This document shows positions 39,915-48,605 of a stretch of DNA of 64,000 nt, piece by piece. Each line of letters starts with the position of its first letter. The stretch's first letter is position 1. Origin of the DNA: JANPCX01 sp966211815. GTDB lineage: Bacteria; Pseudomonadota; Gammaproteobacteria; Burkholderiales; Burkholderiaceae_C. A program made the translations under genes and the position numbers. Location of the stretch: the NCBI GenBank assembly GCA_966211815.1, contig CBIHOD010000010.1, positions 1 to 64,000 on the forward strand. Direction: 5' to 3'. Below the pieces are notes generated by a model. That model was not told the origin of the DNA and searched no databases. It worked only from the letters and a program-made list of their open reading frames with translations.

Positions 39915-41315
39915 TCATTTATTAAGCATTTCCAACTGAGTTTTGGTTGCCAACACCGGCTCCAAAACCCATTCCCAAATCCGCCTGCGATCCTGAAGAA
40001 CGTCGGCATCCAATGTCAGGCCGGCTTTCAACAAGTGATCCTTCCCATAAGCGCGCACCACCTGCTGGTCCAGCTGCACATTGATGCGGTAGAGCGCCTC
40101 TTCGCTGCCCGCCTGCGCCGCGACCTGCCTCGACAAATTCGGCGGTAGTTCATGGGCGGCAAATGGCGTGGCGGATATCGCCGAGATGCGGCCCCCGTGC
40201 AGGCCGAACTTTTGATAGGGATAAGCCGCATAACGCAGGTAGACCCTCTGCCCCGGGGCGACGAAACCGACCGTTCGGCTGGGCGCGAACAGCTGTGCTT
40301 CCAGGGTTTGCGTGCTGTTCTCAGGTGCTCCCATTTCCGAAGCGGTCACCGGCACCAGGGTGGCCAGGCTTTGGCCGGCCTGCACGGATTGGCCCACCTG
40401 AAGGTTCAACCCCGTGACCCGGTAGCGGGCCTTGACGGCCCGGGGCAATGTCGCTAGATCGGATGGGTCTTTATCACCGTCGGCGGCGATCCCGAACGGT
40501 TGAGGCGCGAGGACGACTGCCGTCTTGCGCGCGCTGTTTTCAGCGGCCTCTTGTTCCGTGGAAGCCAGATTGCGGTTGAGCTGGGACAACTCGGTCTGCA
40601 ATTGCGCGGCCAATGCCTGCCGTTCGCCGAGCAGGGCCTGGCGGTCTTGCTGCAAGCCGAGCCGGGCGCGCTGCAGACCCTGCTCGCGGTTGCGCGCGTC
40701 GATGAGTTCTTCCTGGCGGGCCTGGGCTTGCGCTTCCGAGATGAAACCTTCCCGGGCCAGGGCCTGGTGGCGTTCGAAGGTTTTCTCGGACAGCTTGACG
40801 CGATGGCGCTGGCCCAGCAGCTCGTCTTCCGAAGTGCGCAGCTGGGCCTCCAGGGTGCGAAGCCGGTCGGTCAGCACCTGTTCGCGCTGGCGGGCCTGAA
40901 GCTCCCTGGAATTGCGCTCGGCCACCAGGGCCTGCCGCCGGCTCTCGATTTGCTGCGCCACGAGCGCGGCGGTGTCGCCCACCAGGCCCGCCGGCCCGAC
41001 GAGACTCTGCCGCTCGGCGTTGATGACGAGCAGCACATCGCCGGCCGCCACCGTGTCCCCCTCGCGGACGCGACGCTCGGCGATCACACCCGCCTGGGCC
41101 GCCGTGATGTTGAGGCTGCCACCGGTGGGGACCAGGACGCCGGCGAGCCTGGCTTTGCGGTTGACTTCACCCGAGACCGACAGCGCGATGAACAGCCTTG
41201 CCAGCAAAACGGCCGAGCCCGTGATGACCGAAAAACTCAGGGGCCGGTTCAATCGAACCGTGCCCATCCATTGGGCGGTTTGCGCCTCCTGGACTTCTCG
41301 CCGGAACAGCGACAT
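39915..41315 (-). CDS. HlyD-family periplasmic adaptor for bacteriocin secretion
   Basis: A 466-residue membrane fusion protein: an N-terminal cytosolic stretch, one membrane segment (FSVITGSAVLLARLFIALSV), a lipoyl-like region (AGVIAERRVREGDTVAAGDVLLVI), a long coiled coil (about residues 130-260) and a C-terminal beta-barrel (VGFVAPGQRVYLRYAAYPYQ). It resembles the CvaA/HlyD-type partners of peptidase-containing transporters. It is first in the secretion operon. The 280 bases before it (41316-41595) hold no gene, and its promoter probably lies there. Confidence 0.9.
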   Translation of the reverse strand: MSLFRREVQEAQTAQWMGTVRLNRPLSFSVITGSAVLLARLFIALSVSGEVNRKARLAGVLVPTGGSLNITAAQAGVIAERRVREGDTVAAGDVLLVINAERQSLVGPAGLVGDTAALVAQQIESRRQALVAERNSRELQARQREQVLTDRLRTLEAQLRTSEDELLGQRHRVKLSEKTFERHQALAREGFISEAQAQARQEELIDARNREQGLQRARLGLQQDRQALLGERQALAAQLQTELSQLNRNLASTEQEAAENSARKTAVVLAPQPFGIAADGDKDPSDLATLPRAVKARYRVTGLNLQVGQSVQAGQSLATLVPVTASEMGAPENSTQTLEAQLFAPSRTVGFVAPGQRVYLRYAAYPYQKFGLHGGRISAISATPFAAHELPPNLSRQVAAQAGSEEALYRINVQLDQQVVRAYGKDHLLKAGLTLDADVLQDRRRIWEWVLEPVLATKTQLEMLNK

Positions 41316-41595
41316 GGATCTTCCTCCCTGACCGGGACCGGCTTTAGCCTGTATCCATATCGATCATCCTATATTGGGATATGCGATTTGCAAAGAGTCA
41401 ATGTGTTGCGTCCCGTAACGTTTGAATTGAGCCGGGACCCAAGGGCGTGACTCGCCGCAGGCCCAGATTTGCTGGCCTGCCGGTTTGCAGCCTCTGTGAA
41501 CGCGTGACCTGTATCGGCACCGACGGATACACGCGCTCTCTTTACCGTGCAAAAACCCGAATCAGCGGCGATCAAAGTTCAGTGGGCCCGGCGCT

Positions 41596-43074
41596 TCAGT
41601 ACTTCACCGACACCCGGTACTTCAACGTCACCGCCCCTTCCGCCGGCACGGTCACCCGCCATTGCGCCGTGCCGGAAGACACCTTGGCGTGTTTCTGCGA
41701 TTCCTCCAGCATCGTCCAGTCGCCGGGCACCGGCTCCTGCACGGTCACGGCCTCGGCCTGGCCTTTGGCGTTGCGCACGGTGATCTCATAGGCGCTTTCG
41801 TAGATGTAGCGGTTGCCGGGCAGGTCGCGGCGGCGGAAGTCGGTCTGTTTCTTGTCGGCGGTGATGTCGAAGGCGTCGCCCAGGCGCAGGCGCACTTTCT
41901 CGTTGCGCGGCGTGTGGTCGATGCGGTCCTCGCCGATGAACTGGGCGTTGCCGGCGCTGTCGCGCTTGTAGACGCGCACCACGCCCTTGGGCAGGGGCTG
42001 GCCGAGGCGGGCGCTTTCGCGGTTGGCGAATTCCACATAGACGCCAGCCTTGAGCTTCTGGCCGATGACGCCGGCGGCGCCCTGGTAGTAGTGCTCCTGG
42101 CCGCGCAGCAGGATCTCCTTGGCCACCGGCACGCCCGAGGCGGCGAGCAGCGCCACCTGCTTGGTCTGGCTCTCGGCCAGCGTGGTGGGCCGCGGCAGGG
42201 AATAGAGGTGGTACTCGAACAGGGACTCCTGCTTCATCTCCACGATCGGCGCGGGCGAGGCCGCCATGGCCACGCGCCCGTTCATCAACTGGGCGACGGC
42301 GGCCTCTTCGCGCACCCGGTTCACGTCGCCGGCCACCAGCTGCAGCTTGGCGTTGGCGAAGGTGGTGCCGCTGAGGTTGTTGACGGTGACCCAGCCGTTG
42401 ATGTCGAGCCGGCTGTCGTCGGCGTTCAGCTCGGCCACGTAGTCGGCCTTCCAGGACAGGCCGCCGGTCAGGTAAGACAGCTCCAGCTCCTGCGCCCCGC
42501 TGGCTTGCCTGTTGTGCAATTCGGTCACCAGCGTCGGGCGGTCGCGCAGGTTGGCGGGCACGCCGTCGAAGACGATGCGGCCCGGCGCCCCGGTCTCGAT
42601 GCGCTCGCCGATCTTCAGCACCACGCCCTCGTTGGCGCTGAGGACCCGCGCTTTCTCGGTGGTCTCCAAACCCGTCTGGGGATGGGCCCTGACGATGCCG
42701 ACCTCCCGGCCGACGTACTTCTCCAGCAGCTTGGACGGCGTGAGCAGGTCGAAGTCGAAGTTCTGCTCCAGCAGGGTGAAGGAGCCGGGTTGGGACAGGC
42801 TGCGCAGCTGCGCCGTCTCGGGCCGCATTCGGGCGCTGACGTCGCGCAGCGCCAGGCGGTTGGCGCCGCCGTCCAGGGCCACCCTGCGCACGTCTTTCAC
42901 CAGGGCGAGGTCTTCGTTGTAGATCGTGACCGCCACCGACTGCTGTTCCTGCAGCGTGCTGCGTTTCTCCGGCGCCGCGGGGCCGGCCGATGAAGGCTGG
43001 GTGGCGGAAGACAGCGCGGCCAGGCAAAGGGCGGCGAAAGCGGTGGGTTTGAGGCGCAAGGGCACGGCGGGCAT
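41596..43074 (-). CDS. DUF4139 domain-containing secreted protein
   Basis: A 492-residue protein with a signal peptide (AFAALCLAALSSATQPSSA) and the DUF4139 pattern: VTIYNEDLALVKDVRRVAL at the start, ELELSYLTGGLSWKADYVAE in the middle and a beta-rich C terminus (WRVTVPAEGAVTLKYRVSVKY). Proteins of this family are common in proteobacteria, and their molecular role is unclear. It is a single gene, with no obvious link to the secretion locus downstream. Confidence 0.85.
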   Translation of the reverse strand: MPAVPLRLKPTAFAALCLAALSSATQPSSAGPAAPEKRSTLQEQQSVAVTIYNEDLALVKDVRRVALDGGANRLALRDVSARMRPETAQLRSLSQPGSFTLLEQNFDFDLLTPSKLLEKYVGREVGIVRAHPQTGLETTEKARVLSANEGVVLKIGERIETGAPGRIVFDGVPANLRDRPTLVTELHNRQASGAQELELSYLTGGLSWKADYVAELNADDSRLDINGWVTVNNLSGTTFANAKLQLVAGDVNRVREEAAVAQLMNGRVAMAASPAPIVEMKQESLFEYHLYSLPRPTTLAESQTKQVALLAASGVPVAKEILLRGQEHYYQGAAGVIGQKLKAGVYVEFANRESARLGQPLPKGVVRVYKRDSAGNAQFIGEDRIDHTPRNEKVRLRLGDAFDITADKKQTDFRRRDLPGNRYIYESAYEITVRNAKGQAEAVTVQEPVPGDWTMLEESQKHAKVSSGTAQWRVTVPAEGAVTLKYRVSVKY

Positions 43075-43236
43075 GGCATGACTCCTGGGAAAAGTGGGTG
43101 GGCGAGAAAGCCCGTCAAGGCTTCTCCAGGAGGCTGATACGCCCCAGGCCGCGCGGCGGGGTGAATTTTTTCAGCGGCGGGCCGGCGCGGCCCGCCATTT
43201 GTATGATCCCTTCCCCCCAACTTCCGAGAGAACGCG

Positions 43237-43827
43237 ATGGACAAGCGCAGCTTCCTGGCGTTGGCCGGCCTGGCCGGTCTGGCGCTGCAGGCCGGCCCGG
43301 CCCGCGCCCTGCCCGCACCGCCCCCTGCGGGCCCCGCGTTGTTGACGGTGAGCGGCGCGGTCGGCCGATCCAACCGCGGCGCGCTCGACCCGGCGCTGGA
43401 CCAGATGATGGCCAAGCACGGCATCCGGTTCGACAAGGCCTGGGCCTTCGACGCGGCCGCGCTGCAACGCTTGCCGGCGGTGACGATCAAGCCGGTGATC
43501 GAATACGACGCCAAGCCCCACGCCCTGAAGGGCCCGTTGCTGGAAACGGTGCTGCAGGCCGCGGGCGTCGCGCCGGACGCGGCGGTGATGCTGGGCCTGC
43601 GCGCGGTGGACGGCTACAACGTCGTGGTCGGCCTGGCCGACGCGCGCAGCTACCGCATCGTCGTGGCGACCCACATGGACGGCCGGCCGCTGGCGCTGGG
43701 CGGGCTGGGTCCGCAGTGGGCCGTCTATGAACCCGAGGCGATCCCGGTGTTCAAGGGCAAGCCGCTGAAGGAGCAGTTCGGGCTGTCGCCCTGGGGGCTG
43801 TACCACATCGACGTCAGGCCGGCCTGA
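43237..43827 (+). CDS. Small exported protein resembling molybdopterin oxidoreductase domain
   Basis: A 196-residue protein with a signal peptide (MDKRSFLALAGLAGLALQAGPARA). The body has the look of a reduced sulfite-oxidase-type domain (LLTVSGAVG, LKGPLLETVLQAAGV, VDGYNVVVGLADA, GPQWAVYEPEAIP), a family often annotated as molybdopterin-dependent oxidoreductase. The molybdenum-binding cysteine of true enzymes is not apparent, so a non-enzymatic or binding role is possible. It is divergent from the DUF4139 gene. Confidence 0.7.
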   Translation: MDKRSFLALAGLAGLALQAGPARALPAPPPAGPALLTVSGAVGRSNRGALDPALDQMMAKHGIRFDKAWAFDAAALQRLPAVTIKPVIEYDAKPHALKGPLLETVLQAAGVAPDAAVMLGLRAVDGYNVVVGLADARSYRIVVATHMDGRPLALGGLGPQWAVYEPEAIPVFKGKPLKEQFGLSPWGLYHIDVRPA

Positions 43828-43839
43828 CTTCCCCGGCGC

Positions 43840-44097
43840 TCAGCGGTAGAAGACCTCCACCTGCCCCTTGAGCTTGATCATCATCGGCTGGCCCTTGCGG
43901 TCCAGCGTGCGGCCGGCGGGCACCTTCACCCAGCCTTCGCTGACGCAGTATTCCTCGACGTCAAAGCGCTCCTTGCCGTTCAACCGGATGCCGATCTCGT
44001 GCGACAGCACGGCCGGCGCGTGGTGGGGGCTGCGGGGGTCGACCGAGAGGTGGTCCGGCAAGGCGGGGCGGGAGGTGGGGGTTTCTTGTTCGGTCAT
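43840..44097 (-). CDS. DUF3297 family protein
   Basis: An 85-residue protein of about the family's normal length with the conserved core LPDHLSVDPRSPHHAPAVLS, then GIRLNGKERFDVEEYCVSEGW. No function is known. It is convergent with the preceding gene. A MITE-like element lies 63 bases beyond its start. Confidence 0.85.
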   Translation of the reverse strand: MTEQETPTSRPALPDHLSVDPRSPHHAPAVLSHEIGIRLNGKERFDVEEYCVSEGWVKVPAGRTLDRKGQPMMIKLKGQVEVFYR

Positions 44098-44160
44098 GGC
44101 GGGCCTGGGAATGGGCGGACCGGGGCTCCGGTCGGCAAGCCCGGATTCTCAAGGATCCAG

Positions 44161-44329
44161 GCTAGTGTGGTGTCCCGCAGATCACTGCCAATGAAATCGT
44201 GTCTTGCAAGCCATGGCCGCGTTGCAAATCCTCGCGACACCACTTGGTATCGCTGCGGTTTGCGCCTTGCCCTGGCCTGCAATCCATCGATTCCATTTTT
44301 GTCAGTGATCCGCGGGACACCGCCCTAGC
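44161..44329. repeat. MITE-like element, copy 2
   Basis: A 169-bp copy of the element at 23623-23790, with ends GCTAGTGTGGTGTCCCGCAG and its inverted counterpart, and the shared core TGTCTTGCAAGCCATGGCCG. It lies between two minus-strand genes and ends 20 bases before the chemoreceptor stop. Two close copies 20 kb apart suggest recent mobility driven by a transposase elsewhere in the genome. Confidence 0.75.
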
Positions 44330-44349
44330 CCACAAAAGCGCCAGCCGCC

Positions 44350-45954
44350 TCAATGGCCGCCGCCGACCTCGGCGGGCTGCCGCTCCTGGCCCAGGGTGAA
44401 CATCGACACCAGCGTCGCCAGCCGTTCCGCCTGCTCTTTCAGGCTCTCGGCGGCGGCGGCGCCCTGTTCGACCAGCGCCGCGTTCTGCTGCGTCGCGCGG
44501 TCGAGCTGGGCGACGGCCTCGTTGACCTCGTCGACGCGGCCGCTCTGCTCGTGCGACGCGACGGTGACCTCGCTGATGATGTCCGACACGCGCTGCACGC
44601 TGCCGACGATCTCGGTCATCGTGCCGCCGGCGTCGCCGACCAGGCGCGCGCCCGACTCCACCTTGTCCACCGAGTCGCCGATCAAGGCCTTGATCTCCTT
44701 GGCGGCCTGCGCGCTGCGCTGGGCCAGCGTGCGCACCTCGCCGGCGACGACGGCGAAGCCGCGTCCCTGCTCGCCGGCGCGTGCGGCTTCCACCGCGGCG
44801 TTGAGCGCCAGGATGTTGGTCTGGAAGGCGATGCCGTCGATCACGCCGATGATGTCGGAAATCCTTTTCGACGAGCCGCTGATCTCCTGCATGGTGGCCA
44901 CCACCTGGGCCACCGCGGTGCCGCCGCGTTGCGCGACCGAAGCGGCGTCCCGCGACAGCTGGTTGGCCTGGGCGGCGGCGTCGGCGCCCTGGCGCAGGTT
45001 GCCGGTGAGCTGCTCCATCGAGCTGGAAGTCTGTTGCAGCTTGGACGCGGCCTCTTCGGTGCGCTGGCTCAGGTCGGAGTTGCCGGCCGCCACCTCGCCG
45101 CTGGCGACCTGGATCCTCAGCGCGGTGTCGCGGATCTGCGAAACCAGCGTGCGCAACTTGTCCTGCATCGTGCCGATGGCGTCCAGCAGCTGGCCGACTT
45201 CGTCGCCGCCGCCGCGTTCCACCGCGTTGTCGAGCGCGCCCTCTGCGATGCGCTGCGCCACGCCCACGGCGCGCTGGATCGGCCGCTGGATGCCGCGCGC
45301 GATGCGCCAGGCCACCAGCACGCCCACCGCCACCGCCGCCACGGCGAGCAACGAGCCGGTGAGCATGGCGGTGCGCGTCTGCTGGCCCACCGACGCGGCC
45401 AGCGCGTCGTTGTAACGCGCTTGCAGCGCGATCAGTTCGCCCACCTTGGCCCGCCATTCCTTCTCGACCGGACGCAGCTTGTCCGTCAGGACGGCGGTGG
45501 CGTCGACATTGGCGCCTTCCGCGCCCAACTGGGCCGCCTGCCGGACCAGCGCCAGGCCCTTGGCGCCCAGGCTTTCGATGTCGCGCGACAGCTGCTGCTC
45601 TTGCGAGGTCGCGTCGGCGAGCATGGTGGACAGCGACTTCTGCGCCCTTTCGTAGCTGGCGCCCGCCTCCTGCAGGCCGGCCATTTCCGCCTTCACTTCC
45701 CCCATGTCGGTGAGGAACACGATGGTGCGCACCCGCAGCGTCATCAGGTTGACGTTGTCCAGCAGCGACTGCGCCAACACGGCCCGCTGGTTGTTGACCT
45801 CGACGATCTGGCGCACCTGGACGCCGACGCGGTGCGACGACCAGCCCGCCATCGCGGCCACGGCGATCAGCAAGGCCAGCAGGCTGCCAAAGCCCAGCGC
45901 CAAGCGGGCGCCGAGCGACATCCGGGGGGCGGTTCTTTTGATGGACGACAACAT
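44350..45954 (-). CDS. Methyl-accepting chemotaxis protein
   Basis: A 534-residue chemoreceptor: a first membrane segment at about residues 15-40 (LALGFGSLLALLIAVAAMAG), a periplasmic four-helix-type sensing region, a second membrane segment near 205-225, a HAMP domain, and a signalling coiled coil whose hairpin tip reads GIAFQTNILALNAAVEAARA. It ends in a histidine/glycine tail without a CheR pentapeptide. The ligand is unknown. A single gene. Confidence 0.92.
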   Translation of the reverse strand: MLSSIKRTAPRMSLGARLALGFGSLLALLIAVAAMAGWSSHRVGVQVRQIVEVNNQRAVLAQSLLDNVNLMTLRVRTIVFLTDMGEVKAEMAGLQEAGASYERAQKSLSTMLADATSQEQQLSRDIESLGAKGLALVRQAAQLGAEGANVDATAVLTDKLRPVEKEWRAKVGELIALQARYNDALAASVGQQTRTAMLTGSLLAVAAVAVGVLVAWRIARGIQRPIQRAVGVAQRIAEGALDNAVERGGGDEVGQLLDAIGTMQDKLRTLVSQIRDTALRIQVASGEVAAGNSDLSQRTEEAASKLQQTSSSMEQLTGNLRQGADAAAQANQLSRDAASVAQRGGTAVAQVVATMQEISGSSKRISDIIGVIDGIAFQTNILALNAAVEAARAGEQGRGFAVVAGEVRTLAQRSAQAAKEIKALIGDSVDKVESGARLVGDAGGTMTEIVGSVQRVSDIISEVTVASHEQSGRVDEVNEAVAQLDRATQQNAALVEQGAAAAESLKEQAERLATLVSMFTLGQERQPAEVGGGH

Positions 45955-46212
45955 GGCGTGGTGTTCCCTTCATTGGTATGGGACCATGGCCGGTGTTCGC
46001 CCGCCCGGTTTCCCCCGTTCCTTGCGCCCCCGCGCCGAAGGACCGCGCGGCCTGGGTTTTCCATGGGCCGCGAATGCCCGAGGGCGCGCGAAGCGGCCGC
46101 CGGCGGCCCCTGGAAGGTCTTTCGGCCATCGCCCCGTTTTCCTTAGGCCCCATCCCCACGGGACAACCCTGCCATCGGCGCGCTGCGACCCCGCGCACCG
46201 GACAATCGCCGC

Positions 46213-46875
46213 ATGAGATACGTCCGCCTGCTCGCCATCACGCGCCGCCACCCGTCCGCCATCCTGCTGCTCGTGCAGTTGGCGGGCCTGGTGCTCTATC
46301 CCTTCCTGGAATCCACCCGCGTCGGGCCGCTCGCGCTCGGCGCCTTCGGCATCGTGGTGCTGGTCATCACCACGGGCATGGTGCGGCGCACGCCGGGGCT
46401 GACCTGGGTCAGCGCCTGCATCGCGCTGCCGGCGATCGTGCTGATCGCGATGCAGGCGCTGCTCGACATGCCGGGGCTGCTGCCGTGGTCGGCGGCGCTG
46501 GAGGCGGTCTTCTACTTCTACGCGGCCGGCAGCCTCATCGCCTACATGATGGAGGACTACCGGGCCACCACCGACGAGCTGTACGCCGCCGGCGCCACCT
46601 TCACGCTGCTGGTCTGGGCCTTCGCCTACCTTTTCGTCGCGCTCCAGGCCTGGCAACCGGGCAGCTTCCTGGCCGCGGTCGACCCCGCGGCGCCGCGCAC
46701 CTGGACCGAGCTGGTGTTCCTGAGCTTCGCGCTGCTGTCCAGCACCGGCATCGGCGACGTGATCCCGGTCAAGCCGCCGGCCCGCGCGCTGGCGGCGGTG
46801 GAGATGTTCGCCGGGGTGATGTACCTGGCGGCGGTGGTGTCGCGGCTGATCGGCCTGACCCTGGTGCGGCGATGA
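46213..46875 (+). CDS. Two-pore-type ion channel family protein
   Basis: A 220-residue membrane protein with about six hydrophobic segments. Near the C terminus, a pore helix and filter-like sequence FLSFALLSSTGIGDVIPV resembles the T-x-G-[YFI]-GD selectivity filter of the ion-channel family (PF07885). Potassium selectivity is uncertain because GIGD replaces GYGD. The start MRYVRLLAITRRHPS follows the divergent promoter region shared with the chemoreceptor gene. Confidence 0.8.
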   Translation: MRYVRLLAITRRHPSAILLLVQLAGLVLYPFLESTRVGPLALGAFGIVVLVITTGMVRRTPGLTWVSACIALPAIVLIAMQALLDMPGLLPWSAALEAVFYFYAAGSLIAYMMEDYRATTDELYAAGATFTLLVWAFAYLFVALQAWQPGSFLAAVDPAAPRTWTELVFLSFALLSSTGIGDVIPVKPPARALAAVEMFAGVMYLAAVVSRLIGLTLVRR

Positions 46876-47009
46876 GCAGCCCGCGCGGCCGCCACCCCGG
46901 CCATGGGCTGGGCAGTAGCTGAATCCATGATCGGGAGGCGGAGCGCTCGCTTACATTCACATCTCCTGTTGCGCGGCGGTTCCCGCCGCCCCGGACCCCA
47001 AGGAAAACC

Positions 47010-48476
47010 ATGAACACTCGAAACCCTGAACGCGTGTCGACCGGCGTGGCCGGGTTGGACGACATCCTGCACGGCGGGCTGATCCCGGAGCGCTTCTACC
47101 TGGTCCAGGGCAATCCGGGGGCCGGCAAGACGACGCTGGCGCTGCAGTTCCTGATGGAGGGCGTGCGCGCCGGCGAGCGCTGCCTGTACATCACGCTGTC
47201 GGAGACGCGGGAGGAACTGATCGCCGGCGCCGCGTCGCACGGCTGGAGCCTCGACGGCATCGACATCGTCGAGCTGATCTCGGAAGACGTCGACCTCACC
47301 GGCGACGAGCAGCTCACGATGTACCACCCTTCGGAAGTCGAGCTGACCGAGACCACGCGCAAGGTGCTGGAGGTCGTGCAGCGCGTGAACCCCCGGCGCA
47401 TGGTCTTCGACTCGCTGTCGGAGATGCGGCTGCTGGCCCAGAACTCGCTGCGCTACCGGCGGCAGATCCTGGCGCTCAAGCAGTTCTTCAACGGCCGGCG
47501 CTGCACTTTGCTGCTGCTGGACGACCGCACCGCCGAGGGCCCGGAGCTGCAGGTGCAGAGCATCGCCCACGGCGTGCTCTCGCTCGACCACCGTTCGCCG
47601 GCCTATGGCCGATCCCTGAAGCAGCTGGAGGTGGTGAAGTTCCGCGGCAGCGATTTCCGCAGCGGCCTGCAGGACTACACCATCCGCCGCGGCGGCATCG
47701 AGGTCTTCCCCCGCCTGGCGGCCCGCGAGCACCACAACGGCTTCCAGGCCGCGCTGGTGCCCAGCGGTGTGGCGGCGCTGGACGCGCTGCTCGGCGGCGG
47801 CATCGACCGCGGCACCACCACGCTGCTGATCGGCCCGCCGGGCACCGGCAAGTCGACGGTGGCGCTGCAGTTCGCCGCCGCCGCGGCGGACCGGGGCGAC
47901 CATGCGGCGGTGTTCAGCTTCGAAGAGACCCGCGGCATCCTGCTCGCGCGGGCGGCCAGCCTGGGGATGGTCATCCGAGAAGGCAAAGGGGCCGGGCAGG
48001 TTTCCGTGCGCGAGATCGACCCGGCCGAGATCACGCCCGGCGAGTTCGCGGCCACGGTGCGGCGCTCGGTCGAGCAGCTCGGCGCGCGCGTCGTCATCCT
48101 CGACAGCCTCAACGGCTACCTCAACGCCATGCCGGAAGACCGCTTCCTGACGATGCAGCTGCACGAGCTGCTGTCGTACTTGAACAATTGCGGCGTGGCC
48201 ACTTTCCTCGTGGCGGCACAGACCGGCCTGCTCGGGCCGGGCATGCGTTCCCCGATCGACGCCAGCTACCTGGCCGACACGGTGGTGATGATGCGCATGT
48301 TCGAGCTGGCCGGCTCGGTGAAGAAGGCCATCTCGGTGCTCAAGAAGCGCAGCGGCCGCCACGAGGAATCGATCCGCGAGGTCTATTTCGACGCCGACGG
48401 CATCCACCTCACCGAACCGCTGATGCACCTGCGCGGGGTGCTGACCGGGGTGCCCGTTGCGTCCGGTAACAGCTGA
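47010..48476 (+). CDS. KaiC-like RecA-superfamily ATPase
   Basis: A 488-residue double-domain protein. Domain 1 has Walker A GNPGAGKTT and catalytic acidic residues in TLSETREEL. Domain 2 has GPPGTGKST and FSFEETRGIL. The C-terminal tail includes KKRSGRHEESIREVYF as in KaiC. No kaiA or kaiB is present, so it is not a cyanobacterial-type clock unit. Such KaiC homologues in proteobacteria pair with histidine kinases and regulate stress or adhesion; the kinase gene follows here. AAGGAAAA lies just before the ATG. Confidence 0.9.
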   Translation: MNTRNPERVSTGVAGLDDILHGGLIPERFYLVQGNPGAGKTTLALQFLMEGVRAGERCLYITLSETREELIAGAASHGWSLDGIDIVELISEDVDLTGDEQLTMYHPSEVELTETTRKVLEVVQRVNPRRMVFDSLSEMRLLAQNSLRYRRQILALKQFFNGRRCTLLLLDDRTAEGPELQVQSIAHGVLSLDHRSPAYGRSLKQLEVVKFRGSDFRSGLQDYTIRRGGIEVFPRLAAREHHNGFQAALVPSGVAALDALLGGGIDRGTTTLLIGPPGTGKSTVALQFAAAAADRGDHAAVFSFEETRGILLARAASLGMVIREGKGAGQVSVREIDPAEITPGEFAATVRRSVEQLGARVVILDSLNGYLNAMPEDRFLTMQLHELLSYLNNCGVATFLVAAQTGLLGPGMRSPIDASYLADTVVMMRMFELAGSVKKAISVLKKRSGRHEESIREVYFDADGIHLTEPLMHLRGVLTGVPVASGNS

Positions 48477-48605
48477 CCCGGCGGCAAATCCGGCCCGGCT
48501 GCCTCGCCGCCATGGGCACGCGGTTTGCTCATCAGCCTGCCAGCTCAGCCTCGGGTCCGGCTGGATGCCGGGCCGGACCCGGGGCGCCTTACCCCGCCCA
48601 TTCCC

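Noticed and set aside
36907..41315. A prophage or insertion sequence carrying the microcin locus
   Set aside because: No integrase, transposase, tRNA attachment site or flanking direct repeats are visible. Base composition alone does not define an element.
47010..48476. A circadian clock kaiC gene
   Set aside because: No kaiA or kaiB is present, and proteobacterial KaiC-like proteins with linked kinases usually serve other roles.
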